Positions 55,649-64,000 of a stretch of 64,000 nucleotides of DNA are shown in pieces. The notes under the pieces are model-generated. The model saw nothing but the letters and a program-made list of their open reading frames with translations. It searched no databases and was not told where the DNA came from. The number at the start of each line of letters is the position of its first letter. Within the stretch, counting starts at the first letter, position 1. Made by a program: the position numbers and the translations under genes. Source of the stretch: Actinomycetota bacterium. Its GTDB lineage: Bacteria; Actinomycetota; Geothermincolia; Geothermincolales; RBG-13-55-18. Location: positions 62,001 to 126,000 of the forward strand of contig JACIXB010000011.1 of the NCBI GenBank assembly GCA_014360685.1. Reading direction: 5' to 3'.

Positions 55649-56506
55649 ATGGACGAGCGGGCGACCCGAACCGATGGAGGCAGGGAAGAAGCCACGGCGG
55701 GGGATCTCGGCTTCGAGCTGCTCCTCCGCTACCTCGGGTCCCACTTCGGACTCGATTTTAAGCAATACAAGCCCAATTACCTGAAGCGGCGCATAGGGGT
55801 GCGCATGAGAGCCACGGGTTGCGGTGATTACCTCCAGTACCGCCAGTACGTGAGGCAGCACCCGGAGGAATACGGGAGGCTCATCAACGACCTCACCATC
55901 AACGTCACGGAGTTTTTCCGTGACCCCGACGTGTATGAAGTCCTGCGATCCAGGGTCATTCCTGAGATCATCGATTACAAGAAAAAGATCGGCTCTTACA
56001 ACCTCAGGGCTTGGAGCGCGGGGTGCGCCACGGGAGAGGAGCCCTATTCCCTTTCCATCCTCTTTCTCGAGGCCACCGCGGGGCGAAATACACAAACCCC
56101 CTGGATGCTGCGCATAACGGCCACCGACCTTGACGACAAGGCTCTGAAGGCGGCCAGGGAGGGCTTTTACGAGAGCGTGAAGCTGTTGCCCGGGATAGAC
56201 CTTCGGAGATATTTCGACCAGGAGGGTAACGGTTACCGGGTGAAAGAGGAGGTCAAGAGGCCGGTTCGTTTCCTGCTCCTCGACCTGATGCACAAGCCTC
56301 CCCTGAGGCACCTGGACCTCATCCTGTGCCGCAACGTGCTCATCTATTTCGAGAGGAAAAAACAGGCCAAAATACTGGATATTTTCAGCCGTTGTCTGAG
56401 GGAAGGCGGGTTCCTGGTGCTGGGGAAAAGCGAGACCATCGTCGGCCCGGAGGGCTCCAGCTTCAAGCCCTATCGAAGGAAAGAGAGGATTTACGTGCGC
56501 ACCTGA
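55649..56506 (+). CDS. cheR: Chemotaxis protein methyltransferase CheR
   Basis: Protein of 285 residues. SAM motif WSAGCATGEEPYSLSI, NVTEFFRDPDVYEVL, and LILCRNVLIYFERKKQAKI. Methylates glutamates of the chemoreceptors. The ATG at 55649 follows AAAGGTGG. First gene of the che operon. Confidence 0.96.
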   Translation: MDERATRTDGGREEATAGDLGFELLLRYLGSHFGLDFKQYKPNYLKRRIGVRMRATGCGDYLQYRQYVRQHPEEYGRLINDLTINVTEFFRDPDVYEVLRSRVIPEIIDYKKKIGSYNLRAWSAGCATGEEPYSLSILFLEATAGRNTQTPWMLRITATDLDDKALKAAREGFYESVKLLPGIDLRRYFDQEGNGYRVKEEVKRPVRFLLLDLMHKPPLRHLDLILCRNVLIYFERKKQAKILDIFSRCLREGGFLVLGKSETIVGPEGSSFKPYRRKERIYVRT

Positions 56507-56638
56507 GGCCGCCGGGAAACGGCCGCCGACCTCTCGCTCCCCGGGTCGAGGCGGGGCGGGAAGGAGCCTCATCGGCCGAGGCGCCTGGGCGGACCATGTG
56601 AATCGTCGGCCTCGGAAGGAAGGTCGCGGCGCAAAATA

Positions 56639-56667
56639 TAAAACTATTAGGGATGGCTGCCGATTAA
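56639..56667 (+). promoter_or_regulatory. Possible sigma-28 (FliA/SigD) promoter
   Basis: TAAA (56639-56642), 16 bases, then GCCGATTAA (56659-56667), close to the flagellar-sigma consensus TAAA-N15-GCCGATAA (spacer one longer). It lies between cheR and the first receptor gene. Confidence 0.45.
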
Positions 56668-56760
56668 GCCAGTGGCGGAATGGCCGGACGGAGCTTTCGA
56701 TCCGGGAGGCGACCGGAACAACCCGGGCTGCCGGCCGCGAGGGTATGGAGGGTTAGGCGC

Positions 56761-58140
56761 ATGGATAAGACCTCCTCAACCGTTGAACATGGGGAGCTCA
56801 GGGCGGGCGCCAGGAGAGCGGCGATCGCCGTCGGGATAGCCTTCGTGGCCTTGACCCTGGCCATCTGCATCACAGGCTTGGTGGTCTTCACGGTGGGTTC
56901 CTCCAGGGCCCATCGTGCGGCGGAAGCCGGCGAGCTGGGCGAAGCCCGGGAAAACGCGGATTCCGCAAGGGGCCTCCTCGAGGCGGCTCGAGGTGCGTTC
57001 GCCGTCCTGCTGGCGATGGAGGTCGTCCTGGCGATGGCGTGGACGGCCCTCCTTTACCGGTGGATAACGGGAACGGTGAGAGAGGTGACCTGGCAGGTAC
57101 AACAAGTTTCCGCCGGCGACGGGGACCTTACCCGTCGCATAAGGGTGCGCGACCGGCGGATTTTCGGCGCCCTGGCCGACAGCATCAACGCCATGATCGG
57201 CGCCCTGCAGGGCTCGGTGGCGGAGATAAGCCGGATAGCCTCGGACCTGAACAAAAATGCCGAGCAGATGTCGGCGGTAATCCAGCAGATGAACGCCTCC
57301 AGCCAGGACATCTCCAACACCATTACCCACATCGCCAAGGGGGGCGAGGAACAGGCCCGAAGGGTCCTGGAAACCTCGCATTCCATGGAGCTCATGAACG
57401 CTTCCATCCAGGAGATGGCGGAGAAGGCCGACCTGTCCAACCGGGCGGCCATGGAGGCCATCGAGATCGCCCAGAAGGGGGCCGAGGCGGCCGTGGACAC
57501 GGCCGAGGCCATGGAGATAATCCGCGGGGCGGCCGAGGCGGTGGTGGAGGCGAGCGCCGGCCTCGAGGAGCGCTTCATGCAGATCGGGATCATCGTGGAC
57601 GTGATCGCCTCGGTGGCCGACCAGACCAACTTGCTGGCCCTCAACGCGGCCATAGAGGCGGCCCGTGCCGGGGAGCAGGGGCGGGGCTTCGCCGTGGTGG
57701 CCGAGGAGGTGCGCAATCTGGCGGAGAACTCCCGGAAGTCGGCGGAGCAGATAGCCAATCTGATCCGGGAGATCGAGTCCGGGGTGAACCGCATGAGGAC
57801 CAGCATCGATTCGGCGATCGAGCAGGTAAAGGGGGGTACCGAGGTGGTGGAGAAAGCCGGCAGGGCCCTGCAGGAGATAGCCCTGACCATCGAAACCACC
57901 TCGCGTTATGCCAACGAGATAGCGGAGATAACCAAGCGGCAAGTGCAGGAAAACGAGGAGGCCCTGAAAGCCATCACGGAGATAGCCAGCATCGCCGACG
58001 AGACGGCCGCTTCCTCGGAGGAGGCCTCCGCCACGGTGGAAGAACAAACGGCCTCCATGCAGGAGATGGCCGCGGCCGCGGCGGAGCTCGCGGCCATGGC
58101 GGAAAGGCTGAACCAGCTGGTGAAAGGCTTCAAAGTCTGA
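56761..58140 (+). CDS. Methyl-accepting chemotaxis protein 1
   Basis: Receptor of 459 residues. Two membrane spans ([20 protein letters not shown] and [20 protein letters not shown]) frame a sensory segment of only about 40 residues, so ligand sensing is minimal or indirect. Then HAMP and signalling domains with hairpin tip [21 protein letters not shown] 70-bp stretch here is identical to the next receptor gene. ATG with GGAGGG upstream. Confidence 0.93.
   Translation: MDKTSSTVEHGELRAGARRAAIAVGIAFVALTLAICITGLVVFTVGSSRAHRAAEAGELGEARENADSARGLLEAARGAFAVLLAMEVVLAMAWTALLYRWITGTVREVTWQVQQVSAGDGDLTRRIRVRDRRIFGALADSINAMIGALQGSVAEISRIASDLNKNAEQMSAVIQQMNASSQDISNTITHIAKGGEEQARRVLETSHSMELMNASIQEMAEKADLSNRAAMEAIEIAQKGAEAAVDTAEAMEIIRGAAEAVVEASAGLEERFMQIGIIVDVIASVADQTNLLALNAAIEAARAGEQGRGFAVVAEEVRNLAENSRKSAEQIANLIREIESGVNRMRTSIDSAIEQVKGGTEVVEKAGRALQEIALTIETTSRYANEIAEITKRQVQENEEALKAITEIASIADETAASSEEASATVEEQTASMQEMAAAAAELAAMAERLNQLVKGFKV
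57632..57701. repeat. 70-bp repeat in receptor genes, copy 1
   Basis: Identical to 58956-59025, codes for the conserved tip of the signalling domain. Confidence 0.9.
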
Positions 58141-58171
58141 AACGCAACAGGCGCAAAGGGGTGGAGAAGGA

Positions 58172-59464
58172 ATGGACCCTCGCCAAGATGAGATCAAGAA
58201 GACCGCGGAGAGCATGGCCAGGTTCGTGGCAATGACGTCGGCCATCGTTTTCCCCCTCGGGATAGCGATGGATATCGGCATCGCTTACGCGGCGGCCAAG
58301 CTCTCCTGGAGCCCCCTCCTGGTGGGCCTCCTTTTCGGCTTCCTCGCCATCGCGGTGACCATGTCCGCGGCGGCCCTATATATAATCCCCGTGTATCTCT
58401 TGCCCGTCCGTTACCTCCGGCAGATATTGGAAAGGCTTCGACACGGGGATTTCACGGTACATGCCGACGAGGAAAAAAGCGGTTTGCTGCAGGGTTTTGC
58501 CATGGCCCTCAACGAACTGGCCGATTCCATGCGCGCCATGTTGAAGGAGCAGGCGGAGACGGCGGACCAGCTGACCTCGGCCAGCGAAATGATGTCCGGG
58601 GTTTCCAGGGAGACCACGGAGACGGCTCAGGAGACGGCCAACACCGTTTCCCAGTTGGCCCGGGGGGCCGAGGAGCAGGTCAACGCCATCATGCAGGCCC
58701 AGAACACGGTCAGCGAGATAGTGAGCGAGATTTCCCGGGTGGCGGAGAGCTCCCAGGAGGCCAGCCGCTTCAGCGAGCAGGCGCAGGACACGGTGGCCAA
58801 GGGAGTGATGGCCGTCCGACGGGCCACTGAGAAGATGCAGCAGATAAAGGCCACCGTGGACGCATCGGCGGACGCGGTCAGGGAATTGGGCGAACACTCC
58901 ACGCAGATAGGCCTCATAGTGGACGTCATCACCTCCATCGCCGACCAGACCAACCTGCTGGCCCTCAACGCGGCCATAGAGGCGGCCCGTGCCGGGGAGC
59001 AGGGGCGGGGCTTCGCCGTGGTGGCGGGGGAGGTACGCAACCTGGCTGAAGGGTCGGCCAAGGCGGCGTCCCAGATCGCCAACCTGGTGAGGGAAATACA
59101 GCGGGGGATCGAGCGCACCATCCAGGGAATGGAGGGCGGCACCCTGGTGGCGGACGAGGGAAACATGGTGGTGGGGGAGGCCAGGGAGATGCTCGAGAAG
59201 ATAGACGAGGCATCGCGCGCCATATCCGAAAAGATCGCCGCCATTTACGAGGCCACCCAGCAGATCTTCGAAAAGAGCGGCAAGGTGGTGGAGGCCATGA
59301 ACTCCATCGCCGGCATTTCCGAGGAATCCGCGGCCTCCACCCAAGAGGTATCCGCTTCCATCCAGGAACAGACGGCGGCCATGGAAGAGGTGACCGCTGC
59401 CGCCCAGGAATTGGAGGAAATTGCCAACAGGCTGCGAGCCATGCACCAGCAGTTCAGGCTGTAG
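58172..59464 (+). CDS. Methyl-accepting chemotaxis protein 2
   Basis: Receptor of 430 residues. Two spans ([20 protein letters not shown] and [18 protein letters not shown]) with only a few residues between them and no periplasmic sensor domain, so it probably senses membrane or cytoplasmic state. Signalling tip [20 protein letters not shown] is present. Same operon, 31 bases after the first receptor. Confidence 0.93.
   Translation: MDPRQDEIKKTAESMARFVAMTSAIVFPLGIAMDIGIAYAAAKLSWSPLLVGLLFGFLAIAVTMSAAALYIIPVYLLPVRYLRQILERLRHGDFTVHADEEKSGLLQGFAMALNELADSMRAMLKEQAETADQLTSASEMMSGVSRETTETAQETANTVSQLARGAEEQVNAIMQAQNTVSEIVSEISRVAESSQEASRFSEQAQDTVAKGVMAVRRATEKMQQIKATVDASADAVRELGEHSTQIGLIVDVITSIADQTNLLALNAAIEAARAGEQGRGFAVVAGEVRNLAEGSAKAASQIANLVREIQRGIERTIQGMEGGTLVADEGNMVVGEAREMLEKIDEASRAISEKIAAIYEATQQIFEKSGKVVEAMNSIAGISEESAASTQEVSASIQEQTAAMEEVTAAAQELEEIANRLRAMHQQFRL
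58956..59025. repeat. 70-bp repeat in receptor genes, copy 2
   Basis: Identical to 57632-57701, including third codon positions, whereas flanking codons differ. Confidence 0.9.
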
Positions 59465-59547
59465 GCGGGAGGCTTCGTTGAGGACCGGTGTGGGTTGGGA
59501 TATAGTGAATTCATGAGCCGGTGCGTGACTCCCGGGAGGAGATGGAT

Positions 59548-60018
59548 ATGGCTGAGGAAGCGAAGTCGGCGGAAGAGATCCAGCTGGTGGTCTTCGGGCT
59601 GGGAAGGGAAGAGTTCGCCGTGGAGGTGTCCCAAGTACGGGAGATCATCCGCATGGAGGAGATAACGCGCATGCCCAAGAGCCCCCATTTCGTGGAGGGG
59701 ATCATCAACCTGCGGGGACAGATAATCGCCGTCATCGACCTGGCCAAGAGGCTGAATATCCCCTCAGGGGAGCGGGGCCCGGAGACAAGGATCATCGTGG
59801 TGGAGGCCGGCGAGGTCAAGGTGGGAATGATCGTGGATTCCGTCTCCGAGGTTTTGAGGATAAGCTCCGAGGCTATAGAGCCCAATCCGTCCCTGGCCGC
59901 CGACGTATCCGCGGCCTTCCTGCAAGGCGTGGTCAAGCACGACAATCGCCTTATCATCCTTCTCGATCTGACCAAGATCCTCTCCCTGGAGGAGATGGCG
60001 GGCATGGGATTTCAGTAA
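59548..60018 (+). CDS. cheW: Chemotaxis coupling protein CheW
   Basis: Protein of 156 residues linking receptors to CheA. Features: LVVFGLGREEFAVEVSQVRE, PHFVEGIINLRGQIIAVIDL, and KHDNRLIILLDLTKIL. ATG at 59548 has GGAGG eight bases upstream. Confidence 0.95.
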   Translation: MAEEAKSAEEIQLVVFGLGREEFAVEVSQVREIIRMEEITRMPKSPHFVEGIINLRGQIIAVIDLAKRLNIPSGERGPETRIIVVEAGEVKVGMIVDSVSEVLRISSEAIEPNPSLAADVSAAFLQGVVKHDNRLIILLDLTKILSLEEMAGMGFQ

Positions 60019-60184
60019 TCGAGGGTCGTTTTTCGATATATAGATGGGGATGCCCTATCCCGGCCCATGGAGACCGGGTTGACGCGGGAAGAGAGGAAGA
60101 ACAACGGCACGGGAGTTGATAATGATGGTGGCGGAAAAAGCGAGTGCCGGGGGCCCCGATAAGATCAAGGGAAAGGAGGGCAGA

Positions 60185-60550
60185 ATGGCGCCTACCGTTC
60201 TGATCGTCGACGACGCCCTTTTCATGCGCATGATGATCAGGGATATCCTGTCCAAGGACGGCTTCGAGGTCGTAGGCGAGGCGGAGAACGGCGTGGAAGC
60301 GGTGGAACGCTATAAGGAGATGCGGCCGGACCTGGTGACCATGGATATCGTCATGCCCGAGATGGACGGCATCGAGGCGGTCAGGCAGATCATGAAGATA
60401 GACCCCAACGCCAAGATACTTATGTGTAGCGCCATGGGCCAGCAGCCGCTGGTGGTGGAGGCACTCGAGGCGGGGGCAAAAGACTTCATCATCAAACCCT
60501 TCCAACCCTCGAAGGTCATCGAGGCGGTCGAGAAAGCGCTCAAGAGCTGA
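60185..60550 (+). CDS. cheY: Chemotaxis response regulator CheY
   Basis: Single receiver domain of 121 residues. Acidic pocket VDDALFM, phosphorylation site D54 (TMDIVMPEMDG), K in IIKPF. Carries the signal to the flagellar motor. ATG preceded by AAAGGAGG. Confidence 0.95.
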   Translation: MAPTVLIVDDALFMRMMIRDILSKDGFEVVGEAENGVEAVERYKEMRPDLVTMDIVMPEMDGIEAVRQIMKIDPNAKILMCSAMGQQPLVVEALEAGAKDFIIKPFQPSKVIEAVEKALKS

Positions 60551-60584
60551 GCGTTTCTCCCCCGAAGGGGAGGAGGTGGACTTT

Positions 60585-61640
60585 TTGCCCCGCAAGGTCA
60601 GGGTTTTGATAGTCGACGATTCCGCCTTGGTGCGCAAGCTCCTGAGGGACATCATAAACACCGATCCGGAAATGGAGGTGGCGGGCACCGCTGTCAACGG
60701 CGTAGAGGCCATCCGGGCCATTGCCGAACTCAAACCCGACGTGGTGACCATGGACATCCACATGCCCGAGATGGACGGCCTCACCGCGCTGGGGTATATC
60801 ATGCGCAAGATGCCCGTTCCGGTGGTGATGCTCAGCGCCATGGCCCAAAAGGGAGCTGCCGCCACCCTGAAAGCCCTCGAGCTGGGGGCGGTGGATTTTA
60901 TAACCAAGCCTTCCCATTATCCCTCTGCGGTCAAGGAGGTGCGGGAGGAGGTAATCCTGAAGATAAAAACGGCCTTTCACGCCAGGGGGCGGTTAAGGGG
61001 CGCCTTCCCGAGGGCCAAGGAGAGGAGGGGGCCCCTTCCGGGCGTAAAACCCGTCAGGGAGGAAAAGCTGGTGGTGATAGGGGCGTCGGCGGGCGGGCCC
61101 CGCGCCCTGGTGGAGATCATGCCCATGTTCCCCCGGGATATCCCGGCGGCCCTGCTCATTGTCCAGCACATGCCGGGCGTTTTTACCCGCTCTTTCGCCT
61201 CCAGGCTCAACTCCATTTCCGTCCTCCCGGTGAGGGAAGCCGAGGAAGGGGACGAGATCGAGCCGGGCACCGCGCTGGTGGCACCGGGCGGGAAAGACCT
61301 CATTGTTTGCCCCGACCGCAGCGGTTTGGGGAGGGTGGAGCTCATGGACTCCCCTAACCGTACCGGCGCCACCCCCCGCATCGACGCCACCATGATCACC
61401 GCCGCGGAGACCTTCGGCCCGCGGACGATCGGGGTGATAATGACCGGCATGGGATCTGACGGGGCCAAGGGGATGGGGATCATAAAGAAGAACAAGGGAA
61501 GCACCATCGCCCAGGACGAGGCCAGTTGCCTGGTTTTCGGCATGCCCAAGGTGGCTATCGAGAAAGGCCACGTGGATTGGGTGGTCTCCCTGGAGAAGAT
61601 CCCGGTAAAGATTCTGGAACTGCTGCAGAATCCAGGCTAG
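60585..61640 (+). CDS. cheB: Chemotaxis methylesterase CheB
   Basis: Protein of 351 residues. Receiver domain (VDDSALVR, D57 in TMDIHMPEMDG) then methylesterase domain (GASAGGPRAL with catalytic S168, VQHMPGVFTRSFA, MTGMGSDGAKGM). Removes receptor methyl groups. The TTG start at 60585 has GGAGG upstream with good spacing; GTG at 60576 sits too close. Confidence 0.95.
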   Translation: MPRKVRVLIVDDSALVRKLLRDIINTDPEMEVAGTAVNGVEAIRAIAELKPDVVTMDIHMPEMDGLTALGYIMRKMPVPVVMLSAMAQKGAAATLKALELGAVDFITKPSHYPSAVKEVREEVILKIKTAFHARGRLRGAFPRAKERRGPLPGVKPVREEKLVVIGASAGGPRALVEIMPMFPRDIPAALLIVQHMPGVFTRSFASRLNSISVLPVREAEEGDEIEPGTALVAPGGKDLIVCPDRSGLGRVELMDSPNRTGATPRIDATMITAAETFGPRTIGVIMTGMGSDGAKGMGIIKKNKGSTIAQDEASCLVFGMPKVAIEKGHVDWVVSLEKIPVKILELLQNPG

Positions 61641-61662
61641 CCTTCCATCGAGGTGATGGCCC

Positions 61663-63684
61663 ATGGACATGGACGTTTCCCAGTACAAGGAACTGTTCAT
61701 CAACGAAGCCCAGGAACACCTGGAGGCCCTGAACCAGGCCATGGTGGAGCTGGAGAAGGATCCGGGCAACCCCGACGTTCTCACCGAGATCTTCCGCTCC
61801 GCGCACACCCTCAAGGGCATGTCCGCCACCATGGGCTTCGACCAGCTCACGGAACTTACCCACGAGATGGAGAACGTCCTAGACGGGCTGCGCAGCGGAG
61901 ACATGGAGGCCAGCACGGAGATCGTGGATCTGCTCTTCAGTTGTCTCGATCTGCTGGGGTCCATGGTGGCGGCCATCGCCGAGGAAAGCGGCCGGTTCGT
62001 GGACTCCAAGCCGGTCATAGATGCCCTGCGGGAGGCTTACGGGGGCGGGAAATCAGCTTACGAGCCCAGGGCCAGGAGTGGCGAAGCGGTGGAATTACCC
62101 AAGGCGCCCCTCCCAGGCGGGGAAAAGCCGGCGGAGGCCGCCCCCCTCTCGGCAGAGAGCGCCGAGAGGCCCTCCGAAGGGGAGAGGGAAGTGCGCCTAA
62201 GGGTGACCCTGGACAGGGACTGCGCCCTGAAATCGGTGCGCGTGTTCATGATCTTCAAGAAGTTGTCCCGGTTGGGGAGGATAACCGGGTCCCAGCCTTC
62301 CATGGAGGACCTGGAGGACGAGAAGTTCGAGCGCTCCTTCGAGGTGAGCCTGCTCACCGCGGCGAGCGAGGAAAGCCTACGCCGCGAACTCATGACCATC
62401 GCCGAGGTCTCGGACGTGGAGTTATTGCCCTCTGGAATGGAGGTCGCGGCGGAGGCGCCGGAGGAGAAACGGCACGAAGCCGCCGAGGGCGGGGTTCCGG
62501 GAGCGGACGTCGGGCTAGAGCGTCCCGCGGCGCCGTTGCGGACCCAAAGCGTCCGGGTGAACATCGCCAGGCTGGACAACCTGATGAACCTCATCGGGGA
62601 GCTGGTGATCAACCGGACCCGGTTGCAGGAGATCGCCTCTTCCTACAACATTCCCGAGCTCAAGGAGGTCCTGGCCCAGACGGCACGCCTCACCGCCGAA
62701 CTCCAGGACGAGGTTATGAAAACGCGCATGGTCCCCGTGGACCACATATTCAACCGCTTTCCGCGCATGGTGCGCGACCTGGCCAAAAGCCGCGGCAAGG
62801 AGATCGACTTCACCATGGAGGGGAGGGACATCGAGCTGGACCGGACCATACTGGACGAGATAAGCGATCCCCTCATGCATCTCCTGCGCAACGCCGTGGA
62901 CCACGGTGTTGACAGCCCCGAAGAGAGGGAAGCGCGGGGAAAACCGCGACGGGGAAGCATCCGGCTGGCTGCCAGGAGAGACCGCAATTACGTCTCCATC
63001 GAGGTCTCCGACGACGGGCAGGGAATCGACGAACGTAAGGTTTACGAGGCCGCGGTGCGGCTTGGCCTGGTGTCCCCGGAGGAGAAGAAAGGCCTCAGCG
63101 AGGAGGACATGCTACGTCTCTTGACCACGCCCGGTTTCTCCACCGCCCAGGAGGTGAGCGGGGTTTCGGGGCGGGGAGTGGGCCTGGACGTGGTGCGCAG
63201 CAAAGTCGAGTCGCTGGGGGGCATTTTGGTCATGCAGACCAGGAAGGGAGAGGGGACGACCTTCGCCATGAAGCTTCCCCTTACCCTGGCCATTATCCAG
63301 GCCCTGCTGGTCAAGGCGGGCGGCGAGACGTATGCCATACCCCTGGGGACGGTTTCGGAGACGGCGGTGGTGTCCTCACACGAGATAAGGTACGTATCCA
63401 ACCAGGAGGTGATCTTCCTCCGCGACGAGACCCTCCCCTTGTTGAGGTTGACCCGCTGCTTGGGGCTGCCGGACGAGGACGGCCGGGGGACCTTCCCCGT
63501 GGTTGTGGTGGAGGTGACGCCACGCACGGTGGCCATCGCCGTGGACGAGCTTTTGGGACAACAGGAAATCGTCATCACCAGCCTGGACAAGTTCCTGAAG
63601 GGCATCAAGGGCTTCGGCGGCGCCACCATACTGGGCACGGGACAGGTGGCGCTCATACTGGACATACCGAGTTTGATATCCTGA
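61663..63684 (+). CDS. cheA: Chemotaxis histidine kinase CheA
   Basis: Protein of 673 residues. HPt domain with H48 in RSAHTLKGMS; CheY-binding P2-like domain around 165-265; dimerisation segment; ATPase N box LMHLLRNAVDHGVD, SDDGQGID and GRGVGLDVVRSKVE; CheW-like C-terminus. Phosphorylates CheY and CheB. ATG with GAGGTG upstream. Confidence 0.96.
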   Translation: MDMDVSQYKELFINEAQEHLEALNQAMVELEKDPGNPDVLTEIFRSAHTLKGMSATMGFDQLTELTHEMENVLDGLRSGDMEASTEIVDLLFSCLDLLGSMVAAIAEESGRFVDSKPVIDALREAYGGGKSAYEPRARSGEAVELPKAPLPGGEKPAEAAPLSAESAERPSEGEREVRLRVTLDRDCALKSVRVFMIFKKLSRLGRITGSQPSMEDLEDEKFERSFEVSLLTAASEESLRRELMTIAEVSDVELLPSGMEVAAEAPEEKRHEAAEGGVPGADVGLERPAAPLRTQSVRVNIARLDNLMNLIGELVINRTRLQEIASSYNIPELKEVLAQTARLTAELQDEVMKTRMVPVDHIFNRFPRMVRDLAKSRGKEIDFTMEGRDIELDRTILDEISDPLMHLLRNAVDHGVDSPEEREARGKPRRGSIRLAARRDRNYVSIEVSDDGQGIDERKVYEAAVRLGLVSPEEKKGLSEEDMLRLLTTPGFSTAQEVSGVSGRGVGLDVVRSKVESLGGILVMQTRKGEGTTFAMKLPLTLAIIQALLVKAGGETYAIPLGTVSETAVVSSHEIRYVSNQEVIFLRDETLPLLRLTRCLGLPDEDGRGTFPVVVVEVTPRTVAIAVDELLGQQEIVITSLDKFLKGIKGFGGATILGTGQVALILDIPSLIS

Positions 63685-63727
63685 TAATACAAGGGCGTTT
63701 GACGCGCGAACGGTGAAAGGAGCAGTC

Positions 63728-64000
63728 ATGACCGAAAGGAAAGGGCTCACCCCCCTGCAGCTGGACGCGCTGAGAGAAGTAGGCAACATAGGCTCGGGAA
63801 ACGCCGCCGTAGCCCTTTCCACCATGGTGGACAAGAAGGTGATGCTCAGCGTACCCCGCGCTTCGCTGGTCCCCCTGGTGAAGGTCTCCGACCTCGTGGG
63901 CGGCGCGGAGACGCCGGTGGTGGGCATCTACCTCCACATAAGCGGGGATGCCTCCGGGAGCATGCTCCTCCTGCTGGAGGAGAGCAGTGCCCGGGAACTG
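63728..64000 (+). CDS. cheC: CheC-like CheY-P phosphatase (partial)
   Basis: Reads to the window edge; 91 codons visible. Motif LREVGNIGSGNAAVALSTMV is the CheC/FliY-type phosphatase site (E...N). ATG follows AAAGGAG. It completes the che operon and probably helps dephosphorylate CheY. Confidence 0.9.
   Translation, partial: MTERKGLTPLQLDALREVGNIGSGNAAVALSTMVDKKVMLSVPRASLVPLVKVSDLVGGAETPVVGIYLHISGDASGSMLLLLEESSAREL

Noticed and set aside
57039-58235. 398-codon rightward ORF overlapping receptor 1
   Set aside because: Glycine/arginine-rich translation typical of a high-GC shadow frame.

Overview
The window is high-GC bacterial chromosome that contains the replication-origin region. The order rpmH-rnpA-yidD-yidC-jag-rsmG-parA-parB on one side, and dnaA-dnaN-recF-DUF721(dciA)-gyrB-gyrA on the other, is the classical origin neighbourhood. 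There is no mnmE/mnmG between jag and rsmG. Together with a GT87 mannosyltransferase of the MptA/MptB type, this points to a deep-branching Actinomycetota lineage. Many 4Fe-4S proteins, GlpA-like flavoproteins, a C_GCAxxG_C_C protein and a CD1871A-like CXXC peptide suggest an anaerobe. An anaerobic, possibly thermophilic Geothermincolia/OPB41-type organism is my inference; the sequence does not prove it.

Layout. 1-8.0 kb: metalloid and thiol-redox locus with two ArsR repressors, an ACR3 arsenite exporter, an ArsP-type permease, a small thioredoxin, a DGC zinc-binding protein, an Fe-S protein, a divergent ArsC-like phosphatase/reductase and a DUF3343 fusion. 8-17.5 kb: lipoprotein hydrolase, FKBP/SlyD isomerase, glycosyltransferase with a remnant of a second copy, tRNA-Arg(ACG), small secreted proteins, a NapH-type ferredoxin protein with its tiny CXXC partner, an SDR and tRNA-Ser(GGA). 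17.5-24 kb: C_GCAxxG_C_C protein, ROK kinase plus GH31 glycosidase, and a pair of half-size permeases under an ArsR-like operator. 24-34 kb: GlpA/GlpB/DUF1667-type oxidoreductase operon, membrane ferredoxin, MsrB-MsrA fusion, PQQ-type propeller plus GT87, and tRNA-Ile(GAT). 34-45.7 kb, all leftward: lipoprotein, rtcB, archease, gyrA, gyrB, DUF721, recF, dnaN, dnaA. 45.7-53 kb: a GHKL-ATPase/winged-helix protein, the origin-proximal spacer with transposase remnants, then the rightward rpmH...parB cluster with two parS sites and a third near-match beside gyrB. 53-64 kb: ddl, aminotransferase, then a chemotaxis operon cheR-mcp-mcp-cheW-cheY-cheB-cheA-cheC (cheC cut by the window edge).

Genes left of about 45.7 kb run mostly leftward through gyrase and RtcB, and genes right of 47.4 kb run rightward. 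The replication start is therefore most likely between dnaA and rpmH, or in the dnaN-dnaA spacer; both hold DnaA-box-like sequences. The most unusual material is the metalloid/permease cluster with its regularly spaced ArsR-type operators, the ATPase-HTH protein beside dnaA, the decayed transposases next to the origin, and a structured unassigned leader before the ROK kinase gene.
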